Shown here: positions 34,001 to 39,412 of the stretch, piece by piece
How positions within the stretch are numbered: the first letter of the stretch is position 1
How the letters are laid out: the number at the start of each line of letters is the position of its first letter
NCBI GenBank assembly: GCA_945905925.1
Contig: CAMDQN010000061.1
Coordinates: 1-39,412, forward strand
Source: Singulisphaera sp. GP187
Lineage (GTDB): Bacteria; Planctomycetota; Planctomycetia; Gemmatales; Gemmataceae
Direction of reading: 5' to 3'
DNA length: 39,412 nt
The notes under the pieces: model-generated
Databases searched by the model: none
What the model was told of the DNA's origin: nothing
Seen by the model: the letters and a program-made list of their open reading frames with translations, nothing else
Made by a program: the position numbers and the translations under genes

Positions 34001-35240
34001 TCAGCAACAGCGGCGGCTTGCCGGGCGCCTCGAATCGCGGTCGCGACCACACAACTGGCCCGCCGGGGCCGCTCTCCTGCGCCGCGAGATAAAGCACCAC
34101 CTCGGATTGCCCCGGCGTTGGCTTGACCGCGAGCCGCAGTCGCGCCGACTCCGATACCGGCGGATCGACCGGCACCTGCCGCGTCAGGCTCTCGATCGGC
34201 GCGCCCTTGGACTCGCCCCACTTCGCCTGCACGTAGCTGCCGACGCGGACCGTGCGCCATAGCGCGGTTTGCTGCGCGACAACCTCCGCCACGAGCGTGG
34301 GCACGTCCTTGTCGGTCGCGGTCTTCCACTTCGCGCGAATCGTGTCCAGCGGTTGCGACGGCGTTTTGTCGGTGAGCGTTTCCCATAGCACGCGAAGGTA
34401 CTTCGCGCTCAGTTTCTCCTTCGCCGCGACCTCATCGAACTTGCCCACTGTGAGCGCGTCTCGGTTGCGCACGGTCGCGAGCAGGTACGGTTGCACCAAC
34501 AACTTGCCATCGGCGGGCGCGTGGGCCGCGTAGAACTTCCGCAGCGCGGCCGTGCCCTCGTCGGTCCAGTCGCGGCGGGTTTTCGAGGGCGAGTAGCGGA
34601 ACCCGTCGGGCAGCAACACCGCGTGGTCGGCGATATCTTTGGACGCGTTCAGATACTTGGTGAATAGCGCCGGCGAGATGTCCGTGAGCGATTCGGCCGC
34701 GTTGGTGAAGCCCTCACCGGCGGCACCGTCGGCGGGGAACTCGCGCGTCGGTTGGAGATCGACACCGGTGAGGTCGCGAACCGTGTAGTTGTACTCCGCG
34801 TTGCTCAATCGCCGGAGCGGGACGTACCCGGGATCGCCGGAGCGCGCCTTCGCTTCCGTGTCGAGGAACGCGCGAATCCACGCGAGCAGTCGCTTCTTCT
34901 CCTCCGCGCTCGGCTGCGGCTTCTCCTTCGGCGGCATCTCGCCGGCTTCGATCTGCTCAATGATCCCTTGCCACACCTTCACGTCTTTGCGCACGTCGTT
35001 GAGGTTGGCGAAACGCTCAAGGTCGAGGCTGCCTTTCTTGGCCTTTGTGGAGTGACAATCGAGACAATACTTCTTCATGAGCGGTTGAACGGCAGTCGCG
35101 TAGTCGCCCGGCTTCGCGTCGGCTTTCGGTTCCTGCGCGGCCGTCGGTTGCTGGTCGCGCGTCAGCACGAACGTGAGCATCGCAACCAGCACCAACCCGA
35201 ACGCCCCTGTGAGCCGAACGCGGTGTCCCGGTGTCGTCAT
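31077..35240 (-). CDS. Large exported cytochrome c, PSCyt1-DUF1587-DUF1595-DUF1592-DUF1588-DUF1585
   Basis: A 1387-residue protein. The ATG at 35240 has AGGAG seven bases upstream. An N-terminal hydrophobic segment (about 10-27) serves as signal or anchor. The PSCyt1 domain has CLDCH at 59-63 and GEMPPKEKPQP as its distal side. DUF1587 follows (YVPLRRLSNAEYNYTVRDLTG, about 139-230). The region from about 240 to 960 is not part of the standard set and is described in the findings. Then come DUF1595 (AYRRPLQEKEKADLL, about 970-1035), DUF1592 (WELATRLSYFLWASAPDAEL, about 1045-1175), DUF1588 (GGVLGLASVQSKEAGASRTS, about 1185-1290, with a second CAVCH at about 1261-1265) and DUF1585 (about 1300-1380). 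It heads an operon with the DUF1552 gene. A periplasmic redox role is the standard inference. Confidence 0.93.
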   Translation of the reverse strand: MTTPGHRVRLTGAFGLVLVAMLTFVLTRDQQPTAAQEPKADAKPGDYATAVQPLMKKYCLDCHSTKAKKGSLDLERFANLNDVRKDVKVWQGIIEQIEAGEMPPKEKPQPSAEEKKRLLAWIRAFLDTEAKARSGDPGYVPLRRLSNAEYNYTVRDLTGVDLQPTREFPADGAAGEGFTNAAESLTDISPALFTKYLNASKDIADHAVLLPDGFRYSPSKTRRDWTDEGTAALRKFYAAHAPADGKLLVQPYLLATVRNRDALTVGKFDEVAAKEKLSAKYLRVLWETLTDKTPSQPLDTIRAKWKTATDKDVPTLVAEVVAQQTALWRTVRVGSYVQAKWGESKGAPIESLTRQVPVDPPVSESARLRLAVKPTPGQSEVVLYLAAQESGPGGPVVWSRPRFEAPGKPPLLLSEYEKFGLRFEIDYPSVFANSAKYLAAVVEVANDKKLTPEVAAKKHALDAAFLNRWSEVLAVEPYSKDVEAIGRIVPAVELTLLEEKTAKNDARPAINGWKKKGTDLPVLVTNSSDKAEQIPGRISAKGVGVHPMPKEFVAVVWTAPVATSVKVSAKINHAHPACGNGVAWWLEHRRAQRAAVFGEGPIDLGGTAEPAAKALKVEKGDLILLAVDAKNNEHTCDMTAIEFTLTETEKPERVWNLAADIATTVHSGNPHADKHGNKDVWSFVRGPSRQLGKSISNVIPQQSVLGAWRDAASDPKKKDETAKLAEQVQSLLSGKRPAQEKSADRALYDNLISVESALFVGIDLGKVAKPHAAKSFALPKGQFTDASLMVPSNKTIEVKLPAALFANYEFVVDAEFGGPAGSRQVRPRVATTAPTPETRFDGPLIGSATGAGYKQLVAGNAEFRKAFPLYTCFPQVVPTDEVVSLKMFHREDEPLVRLFLTDDQSRQLERLWVEQRFVSRQPVAEWDYLPQFMGFTTQDTPKEFQQFFIDRKPLFKKLADDFVKDEEAAIPKQLDALLAFAEKAYRRPLQEKEKADLLTLYKAIRAKGAAHDEAFRGVLSRVLVAPSFLFRIEQAPNGKDAGPVNDWELATRLSYFLWASAPDAELRTLAAAGRLRDPKVLAAQVQRMLKDAKTRSLAIEFGAQSIHVRGFDELKEKNEKLFPMFNADLRKAIYEESILFFLDLFQQDRAVTSLLDADYTYLNETLAKHYGIPGVVGPQWRKVDGVRKYGRGGVLGLASVQSKEAGASRTSPVLRGNWVVETLLGEKLPRPPANVPQLPEEEGIDKLTVRAMVERHAKDQACAVCHVRIDAFGFALEKYDPIGRLREKDLGGLAIDTKAKLKDGTEFDGIDGLRTYLLTKKKDVVVRLFCKRLLGYALGRSTTLSDTTLIDEMVSELNKSDGRITAAVQTIVRSPQFRMVRGSEFSE

Positions 35241-35350
35241 TGCGTGCTCCTACTGAATTCAATTTCGGGTCGCTACGATACAGAATACGAGTCGCGTACC
35301 GGATCAACCCGCGATACCGCAATCTACTGTCCCGTTATGGAGGGAACGTT

Positions 35351-36136
35351 GTGACTGAGTACGCACCGCCCGTGAGCGGGTTGTTGAAACTCGGCCGCCC
35401 CGACGGAATCACCGAGGAAACGGATTACGCGCCCCACGGCATCGGCATTGCGGACGTGCCGGAGTTGATCCGCTTGCTCAACGACGACGACCTCGCGTGG
35501 GCCGACTCGGACGGCCCGGAAACGTACGCGCAGGTTCACGCCTGGCGCGCCCTTGCTCAGCTACGCGCGCCGGAAGCGGTGGAGCCGCTGTTGGATCTGC
35601 TCGCCGCACAGGAGAACGACGAGGATTGGAACGACTGGGTGTCGGAAGAGGTTCCGACCGCGCTCGGCCGGATCGGTCCCGGCATCATCCCCGCGACTGT
35701 CGCCTGGTTGGAGCGGCGCGGGCAGCAGGAGCACGCCCCGTGCTACTACGCGAACGCGCTGGTCGAGGTGGCGCGGCGGTACAACGAGACGCGGCCCGAA
35801 GTGATCGCCCAGTTGTGTCGTGTGCTCGACACTGCAGTCGTGAATAACGCTTCGCTCAACGGATACGTCGTCGGCAACCTGGTTGATCTGAACGCTGTGG
35901 AGGCTTGGCCAACGATCGAGCGTGCGTTCGCAACGGGTAACGTCGATGAATCGATCAGGGGGGACGAACCGGAGGCGAAATACCAACTCGGCCTCGGTCC
36001 GAAGCCACCCCGGCAGTACGATGCGTTCCCCTCCCGGCAGCCGGCGCAAACCGGTTCCAACGCCAAGCAGCGATTCAACGAGCGGCAGCGCAAGAAGAAA
36101 GCCGAGAAGCGAAAGAACAAGAAGAAGCGGAAATAG
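35351..36136 (+). CDS. HEAT-repeat protein
   Basis: A 261-residue protein starting at the GTG at 35351, which has GGAGGG six bases upstream; upstream in-frame codons look non-coding. The body is made of helical pairs: DVPELIRLLNDDDLAWADSD, then AWRALAQLRAPEAVEPLLDL, then EEVPTALGRIGPGIIPATVAWL, then YYANALVEVARRYNETRPEV. These are HEAT/PBS-lyase-like repeats. The later LNGYVVGNLVDLNAVEAWPTI and DESIRGD segments are typical of a widespread uncharacterised bacterial HEAT protein. The last 35 residues are very basic (KKKAEKRKNKKKRK), suggesting contact with nucleic acid or an acidic partner. No signal peptide, so cytoplasmic. It is convergent with the dinG-like gene, with seven bases between stops. 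Function unknown. Confidence 0.8.
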   Translation: MTEYAPPVSGLLKLGRPDGITEETDYAPHGIGIADVPELIRLLNDDDLAWADSDGPETYAQVHAWRALAQLRAPEAVEPLLDLLAAQENDEDWNDWVSEEVPTALGRIGPGIIPATVAWLERRGQQEHAPCYYANALVEVARRYNETRPEVIAQLCRVLDTAVVNNASLNGYVVGNLVDLNAVEAWPTIERAFATGNVDESIRGDEPEAKYQLGLGPKPPRQYDAFPSRQPAQTGSNAKQRFNERQRKKKAEKRKNKKKRK

Positions 36137-36143
36137 GGCGCGA

Positions 36144-38177
36144 CTAACTCGCCTTCACCTTGCGCTTGCTACTCCCCTTCCCTTCGCTCGCTTCGGCCTC
36201 GACGCCGTCGATGAAGCGTTTCGCATCCGGGAGCGCGTCGAGGAACACGCGCCCGTAAGGCTTCGTCAGCACGCGCGGGTCGAACAGCACCACGATTCCG
36301 GTGTCCGTTTGCGTGCGGATAAGCCGCCCGAAGCCCTGCTTCAGTTTGATCGCAGCCTGCGGCACTTGGTAGTCCATGAACGGGTTGCCGCCATCGGCCT
36401 GAATCGCCTCCAGGCGCGCTTCGGTTAACGGTCGGTCCGGGACCGAGAACGGCAGTTTCGTGATCATGACGTTCGACAGCGCTTCGCCGCGCACATCGAC
36501 GCCCTGCCAGAAACTATCCACGCCGAACAGCACCGCCTTCTTCGCGTCGCGGAACTGCTCCAACAACTTCGGGGCGGGTAACCCAGTTCCCTGTGCGAGG
36601 AGCGTGTAGCCGTTCTTCACGAGCCACGGCATGAGGTGCTGCGCCGCGCGGTTCAGGAACCCATAGCTCGTGAATAGGACGAACGCGCGGCCCTGCGTTT
36701 TCGCGACGTACTCGGGGATCTTCTTGAGCACCTCGTCCTCGTACTTCGCGCTCATCGCGCTCGGGTCCGGCATGTCGCGAAATAGGTGCAGTTCCGCTTG
36801 TTTCTGGAAGTCAAACGGGCTGCCGAGTTGGTTCGTTTTCGCGTCTTCGAGTCCGAGCCGTTTTTGGAACAGTTTGAAGCCGGAATCGCCACCAACGGAG
36901 AGCGTCGCGCTCGCGAGGATCACCGACGGCACTTTTTCGTAGAGTTGCTCCTGCAGCGCCGGACCGACTTCGATCGGAGCGCTCGCCAAGCCCACACGCG
37001 GCACGCGACCGGGCTTCACTTCGACCCAATACACTTGCCCCTTCAGTTCTTGGCTGAGCCATTCGCGTGTACTCCGGGCCATCGCGTGGAGCCGATCGGC
37101 GCGACTTGTGAGTTCCATCTTCTCCTCGTCTGAGTCGCGCCCTTTTGCGAGTTCGTGAAGTGTGTCACCGAGTTTCGTGAGTTCGCCGCTGAGCGTGTCC
37201 GGTACGACCTGTTTCTCGCGCACACGACCGCTGCCGCTACTCGCGTTCGGGCCGTTCCCCTTCGGCTGACTTAACTGCCACTGATAGACCGAGAGGAAGA
37301 ACTTCTCCGCGGCCTGTCGTGTCGCGTCGAGTTGCGCCACTGCGTCGCCGTCGCCGAGCGTCGCGAGGATCCCCTTGTGGGTGCGCGGAGCGAGCAGTTG
37401 ACCCAACAGGTATTCAACGCCGCCTTGCGACACACCGATGCCGAGGTGGTCTGCAGCCACGTCTTCGAGCGTGTGTGCTTCGTCGAAGATGACCGCGTTG
37501 TAATCGGGAAGCACACCGCCACCGGTCCGGCGAAGGGCGAGGTCCGCGAAGAACAGCGCGTGATTCACGACGAGAATGTTCGCGCTGAACACGCGCTTCC
37601 GCGCCTGAAAGTAGAAGCAGTCCTGATGGTGCGGGCACTTCCGGCCCATGCAGTTGCTGCTGTCGCTTTGCACCAAGTCCCACACCGGTTCGTAAGGCTG
37701 CACGGGCAGGTCGGACTTGCTCCCATCGGTCGTCTGACGCGACCAGCGCCCGATCTGCACGAGTTGGTCGATCGCGCCTGGAGTGTCGAGAAGCGTACTC
37801 GCTTTCGACTGCGAGACGCGCAACCGGCGGAGGCTAAGGTAGTTCCCACGGCCCTTCACGAGAACGGGCCGGTAGTCGCCCGGCAGCACCGATTGCAGGA
37901 ACGGCAGGTCTTTGCGGATCAGTTGTTCTTGAAGGCTGATCGTGTGTGTGGAGATGACGATCTTGTAGTCTTTGCGCGCGCAGACCGCTTGAATCGCGGG
38001 GACGAGGTACGCGAACGACTTCCCAACGCCGGTGCCGGCTTCGACGAGAAGTTGCTTCTTCTTGTCGAGCGCGTTCGCGACCGCGTCGGCCATGTCGAGT
38101 TGCTGCGGGCGCGACTCGAAGCCGGGAAACTTCTTGGCGATCAGCCCAGCCGGGCCGAGGATTTTGCGTGCGTCCAT
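36144..38177 (-). CDS. dinG: DinG-family ATP-dependent DNA helicase (XPD-like)
   Basis: A 677-residue superfamily 2 helicase. Motifs in order: Q-like [10 protein letters not shown], Walker [10 protein letters not shown] (46-54), motif Ia [15 protein letters not shown] in [16 protein letters not shown], and the C-terminal half with [33 protein letters not shown] and the motif [17 protein letters not shown]. DinG unwinds 5'-3' and handles R-loops and stalled forks. The Fe-S domain has Cys176, Cys181 and Cys187 with the E. coli DinG spacing C-X4-C-X5-C. The expected first Cys is replaced: [12 protein letters not shown] has Ser115 where E. coli-type proteins have Cys in NYLC. The codon there is AGC, so this is not a reading-frame error. 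The gene stands alone between convergent and co-directional neighbours. Confidence 0.93.
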   Translation of the reverse strand: MDARKILGPAGLIAKKFPGFESRPQQLDMADAVANALDKKKQLLVEAGTGVGKSFAYLVPAIQAVCARKDYKIVISTHTISLQEQLIRKDLPFLQSVLPGDYRPVLVKGRGNYLSLRRLRVSQSKASTLLDTPGAIDQLVQIGRWSRQTTDGSKSDLPVQPYEPVWDLVQSDSSNCMGRKCPHHQDCFYFQARKRVFSANILVVNHALFFADLALRRTGGGVLPDYNAVIFDEAHTLEDVAADHLGIGVSQGGVEYLLGQLLAPRTHKGILATLGDGDAVAQLDATRQAAEKFFLSVYQWQLSQPKGNGPNASSGSGRVREKQVVPDTLSGELTKLGDTLHELAKGRDSDEEKMELTSRADRLHAMARSTREWLSQELKGQVYWVEVKPGRVPRVGLASAPIEVGPALQEQLYEKVPSVILASATLSVGGDSGFKLFQKRLGLEDAKTNQLGSPFDFQKQAELHLFRDMPDPSAMSAKYEDEVLKKIPEYVAKTQGRAFVLFTSYGFLNRAAQHLMPWLVKNGYTLLAQGTGLPAPKLLEQFRDAKKAVLFGVDSFWQGVDVRGEALSNVMITKLPFSVPDRPLTEARLEAIQADGGNPFMDYQVPQAAIKLKQGFGRLIRTQTDTGIVVLFDPRVLTKPYGRVFLDALPDAKRFIDGVEAEASEGKGSSKRKVKAS

Positions 38178-38242
38178 GCCGGGATTGTCGCCACGACGAG
38201 AAGAGGTGTAAAGGCCGGTTGCAGGGGGAAGAGAGCAGAGAA

Positions 38243-38320
38243 CAGAGATCAGAAGACAGCAACAAAAGAGGACAGAGGTCAGCCAGTGTTTCTGACTGAC
38301 CTCTGTCCTCTGATCTCTGG
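38243..38320. repeat. Purine-rich paired palindrome
   Basis: AGAGGACAGAGGTCAG at 38267-38282 is exactly inverted at 38296-38311 with a 13-base loop. An outer pair, CAGAGATCAGA (38243-38253) with TCTGATCTCTG (38310-38320), adds to it, with the arms meeting at 38310. The left side is almost all A and G. It lies downstream of the BON-domain gene and upstream of dinG, both on the minus strand, so it may end the BON transcript. Confidence 0.7.
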
Positions 38321-38330
38321 CCTCTGATTT

Positions 38331-39071
38331 TCACCAGAACTTGACCCGCCAGTAGTCGTGCGGAGCAGACTGGCGACCGAGATACCAGTGGCCGTCGTCC
38401 CATTCGAGAGTCACTTTCCGCCATCCGAGCGGAACCTTCGGGAACGGGTAGTACGGCCCGATGTATGGGAACGCGTTGTACGGGTACGCTTGCGGATACG
38501 CCACGCGGCTCAGGTTGCCGTAGGGCGCGTGGGTCGGCCACGCGTAGGGCGGCATGTTCGGCGCCTGGAAGTCTGGCGCGGCCTGACCGGGGGTGCCGAG
38601 CGGAACCGGTTCCACGAGCGGAGTGGGCGCACCGAGCGGCAACGGTGGTGACACCGGCGACTGGAGGTTGAGCGGCGTTCCGGTCGGCCCGAGCGGGGTC
38701 GGCGCGATGGGAGCCAGCCCGATCGGCGGGTCTTGCACCTGCACGACGCCGGCCGCGATCGCGCGGAGGTTGTCGCGCACGATGATGACGCCGGTCACGG
38801 ATTTCGCATCCGCGACAAGGAGGGCCTTCTGAGCCGCGTCCTTCGCGGTGCCGCTAAGGGTTACGGTTCCCTGTTGAGCCACGATGGAGACATCAGCCCC
38901 GGCCGCGTTCCCGGTGGAACGAAGTCGGTAGGCCACATCGTCAGCGAGGGTCTGGTTGGGGTTGGCGCTCGGCGCAGTCGCGGAAACTGGGAGCGGCGCG
39001 GGCGGGTTCGCGATCGAGGATCCGGACAAGCCGGCGGTAATGGCCAGCGAGAACAAAGTGCGCACTTTCAC
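38331..39071 (-). CDS. Exported BON-domain protein
   Basis: A 246-residue protein. The start is the GTG at 39071, since AAGGAGGT lies five bases upstream; a longer frame to 39107 lacks such a site. The signal peptide is VRTLFSLAITAGLSGSSIA. A BON domain follows (about 40-105): LADDVAYRLRSTGNAAGADV, then GTVTLSGTAKDAAQKALLV, then VTGVIIVRDNL. BON domains bind phospholipid and are common in osmotic-stress and channel-associated proteins. The next 90 residues are very rich in Pro and Gly with repeated PLG/PTPL units. The end is aromatic (PYNAFPYIGPYYPFPKVPLGW, shown in part, then YWRVKFW). The protein should sit in the periplasm or on a membrane surface. Its partner is unknown. Confidence 0.85.
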   Translation of the reverse strand: MKVRTLFSLAITAGLSGSSIANPPAPLPVSATAPSANPNQTLADDVAYRLRSTGNAAGADVSIVAQQGTVTLSGTAKDAAQKALLVADAKSVTGVIIVRDNLRAIAAGVVQVQDPPIGLAPIAPTPLGPTGTPLNLQSPVSPPLPLGAPTPLVEPVPLGTPGQAAPDFQAPNMPPYAWPTHAPYGNLSRVAYPQAYPYNAFPYIGPYYPFPKVPLGWRKVTLEWDDGHWYLGRQSAPHDYWRVKFW

Positions 39072-39076
39072 AACGG

Positions 39077-39084
39077 ACCTCCTT
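39077..39084 (-). promoter_or_regulatory. Full-consensus Shine-Dalgarno site of the BON gene
   Basis: AAGGAGGT on the minus strand, five bases before the GTG at 39071. It is the strongest ribosome binding site in the window and decides the start of this gene against the ATG at 39107. Confidence 0.8.
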
Positions 39085-39296
39085 GTACGGGAGAAGTGCT
39101 GGGGCACTCATCACCGAGTGGAGCATTGCCCGCGTTCACCCCGTGGTCAAACGTGTCGTGGCCGAGTTTCGTGTCCGCGATGCGGCATCTCACCGCGCCT
39201 CAGGAGCAACCGCGCGAACGGCTACACACGTTGGAACGCAACAAGTTTCGGTGGCAGAGTGCAGAGGCGGATCGGAATTCTTCAAGTCAGCAGCCG

Positions 39297-39325
39297 TTGA
39301 CACTTGGGAGGTCGAGAAGTACCAT
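39297..39325 (+). promoter_or_regulatory. Sigma70-type promoter of the tRNA-Arg gene
   Basis: TTGACA at 39297-39302, a perfect -35 box, is followed after exactly 17 bases by TACCAT at 39320-39325 (four of six matches to TATAAT). Transcription would start near 39332, about five bases before the tRNA. Confidence 0.7.
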
Positions 39326-39336
39326 TCCCCATACGA

Positions 39337-39410
<74 letters not shown>

Positions 39411-39412
39411 CT

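Overview
The window looks like a chromosomal segment of a planctomycete, most probably of the Gemmataceae (Gemmata-like). This rests on gene content: a DUF1559 pseudopilin-like protein with its small lipoprotein partner, a DUF1587/1595/1592/1588/1585 cytochrome next to a Tat-exported DUF1552 protein, a Pirellula-type haem-binding domain fused to a beta-propeller, a secreted sulfatase and a PcfJ-like orphan. The DNA is GC-rich throughout, and several genes use GTG starts. I see no prophage, integron, insertion sequence or CRISPR array.

Layout, left to right. 1-3029: a cut-off exported protein (minus), a small hypothetical protein (minus), a PcfJ-like protein (plus) and a secreted PQQ/arylsulfotransferase-like propeller (plus). 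3046-4529: lipoprotein and DUF1559 pair (minus). 4818-7525: RecQ helicase (plus) convergent with a SprT-like zinc protease (minus), their stop codons sharing bases. 7731-10442: DUF4198 exported protein and a secreted S15/CocE hydrolase (plus). 10469-14876: sbcD-sbcC nuclease operon (minus). 15009-17967: an O/P-type porin and a secreted sulfatase (plus). 18132-23115: RND efflux adaptor and permease (plus). 23248-31022: DUF4139 protein with a C-terminal metal-binding-like module (minus), dihaem cytochrome/propeller fusion (minus), secreted HExxH peptidase (plus) and DUF1552 protein (minus). 31077-35240: the large DUF1592-type cytochrome upstream of DUF1552 (minus). 35351-39071: HEAT-repeat protein (plus), DinG-type helicase (minus) and BON-domain exported protein (minus). 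39337-39410: tRNA-Arg(ACG) with a clear sigma70-type promoter.

Two functional themes recur. One is DNA repair and nucleic-acid processing (RecQ, SbcCD, DinG, SprT-like protease), dispersed rather than in one operon. The other is a large set of exported proteins (cytochromes, hydrolases, sulfatase, porin, RND pump, DUF1559/DUF4139/DUF1552 families), fitting an organism that works on polymers in an elaborate envelope.

The most unusual protein feature is a 109-residue in-frame insertion in the RND permease that looks like a second docking (DN) subdomain placed in the periplasmic porter region and bounded by a short direct repeat. The most unusual DNA feature is a set of BIME-like paired palindromes in intergenic spaces (7563-7639, 16403-16472, 23158-23237, 25539-25639, plus a purine-rich one at 38243-38320). 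Two carry a GTAG-type foot like REP elements, and two others belong to one sequence family. The DinG homologue also has Ser where the first of four Fe-S cysteines is expected. Intergenic stretches without other comment (for example 1938-2138 and 4530-4817) show nothing I can name.
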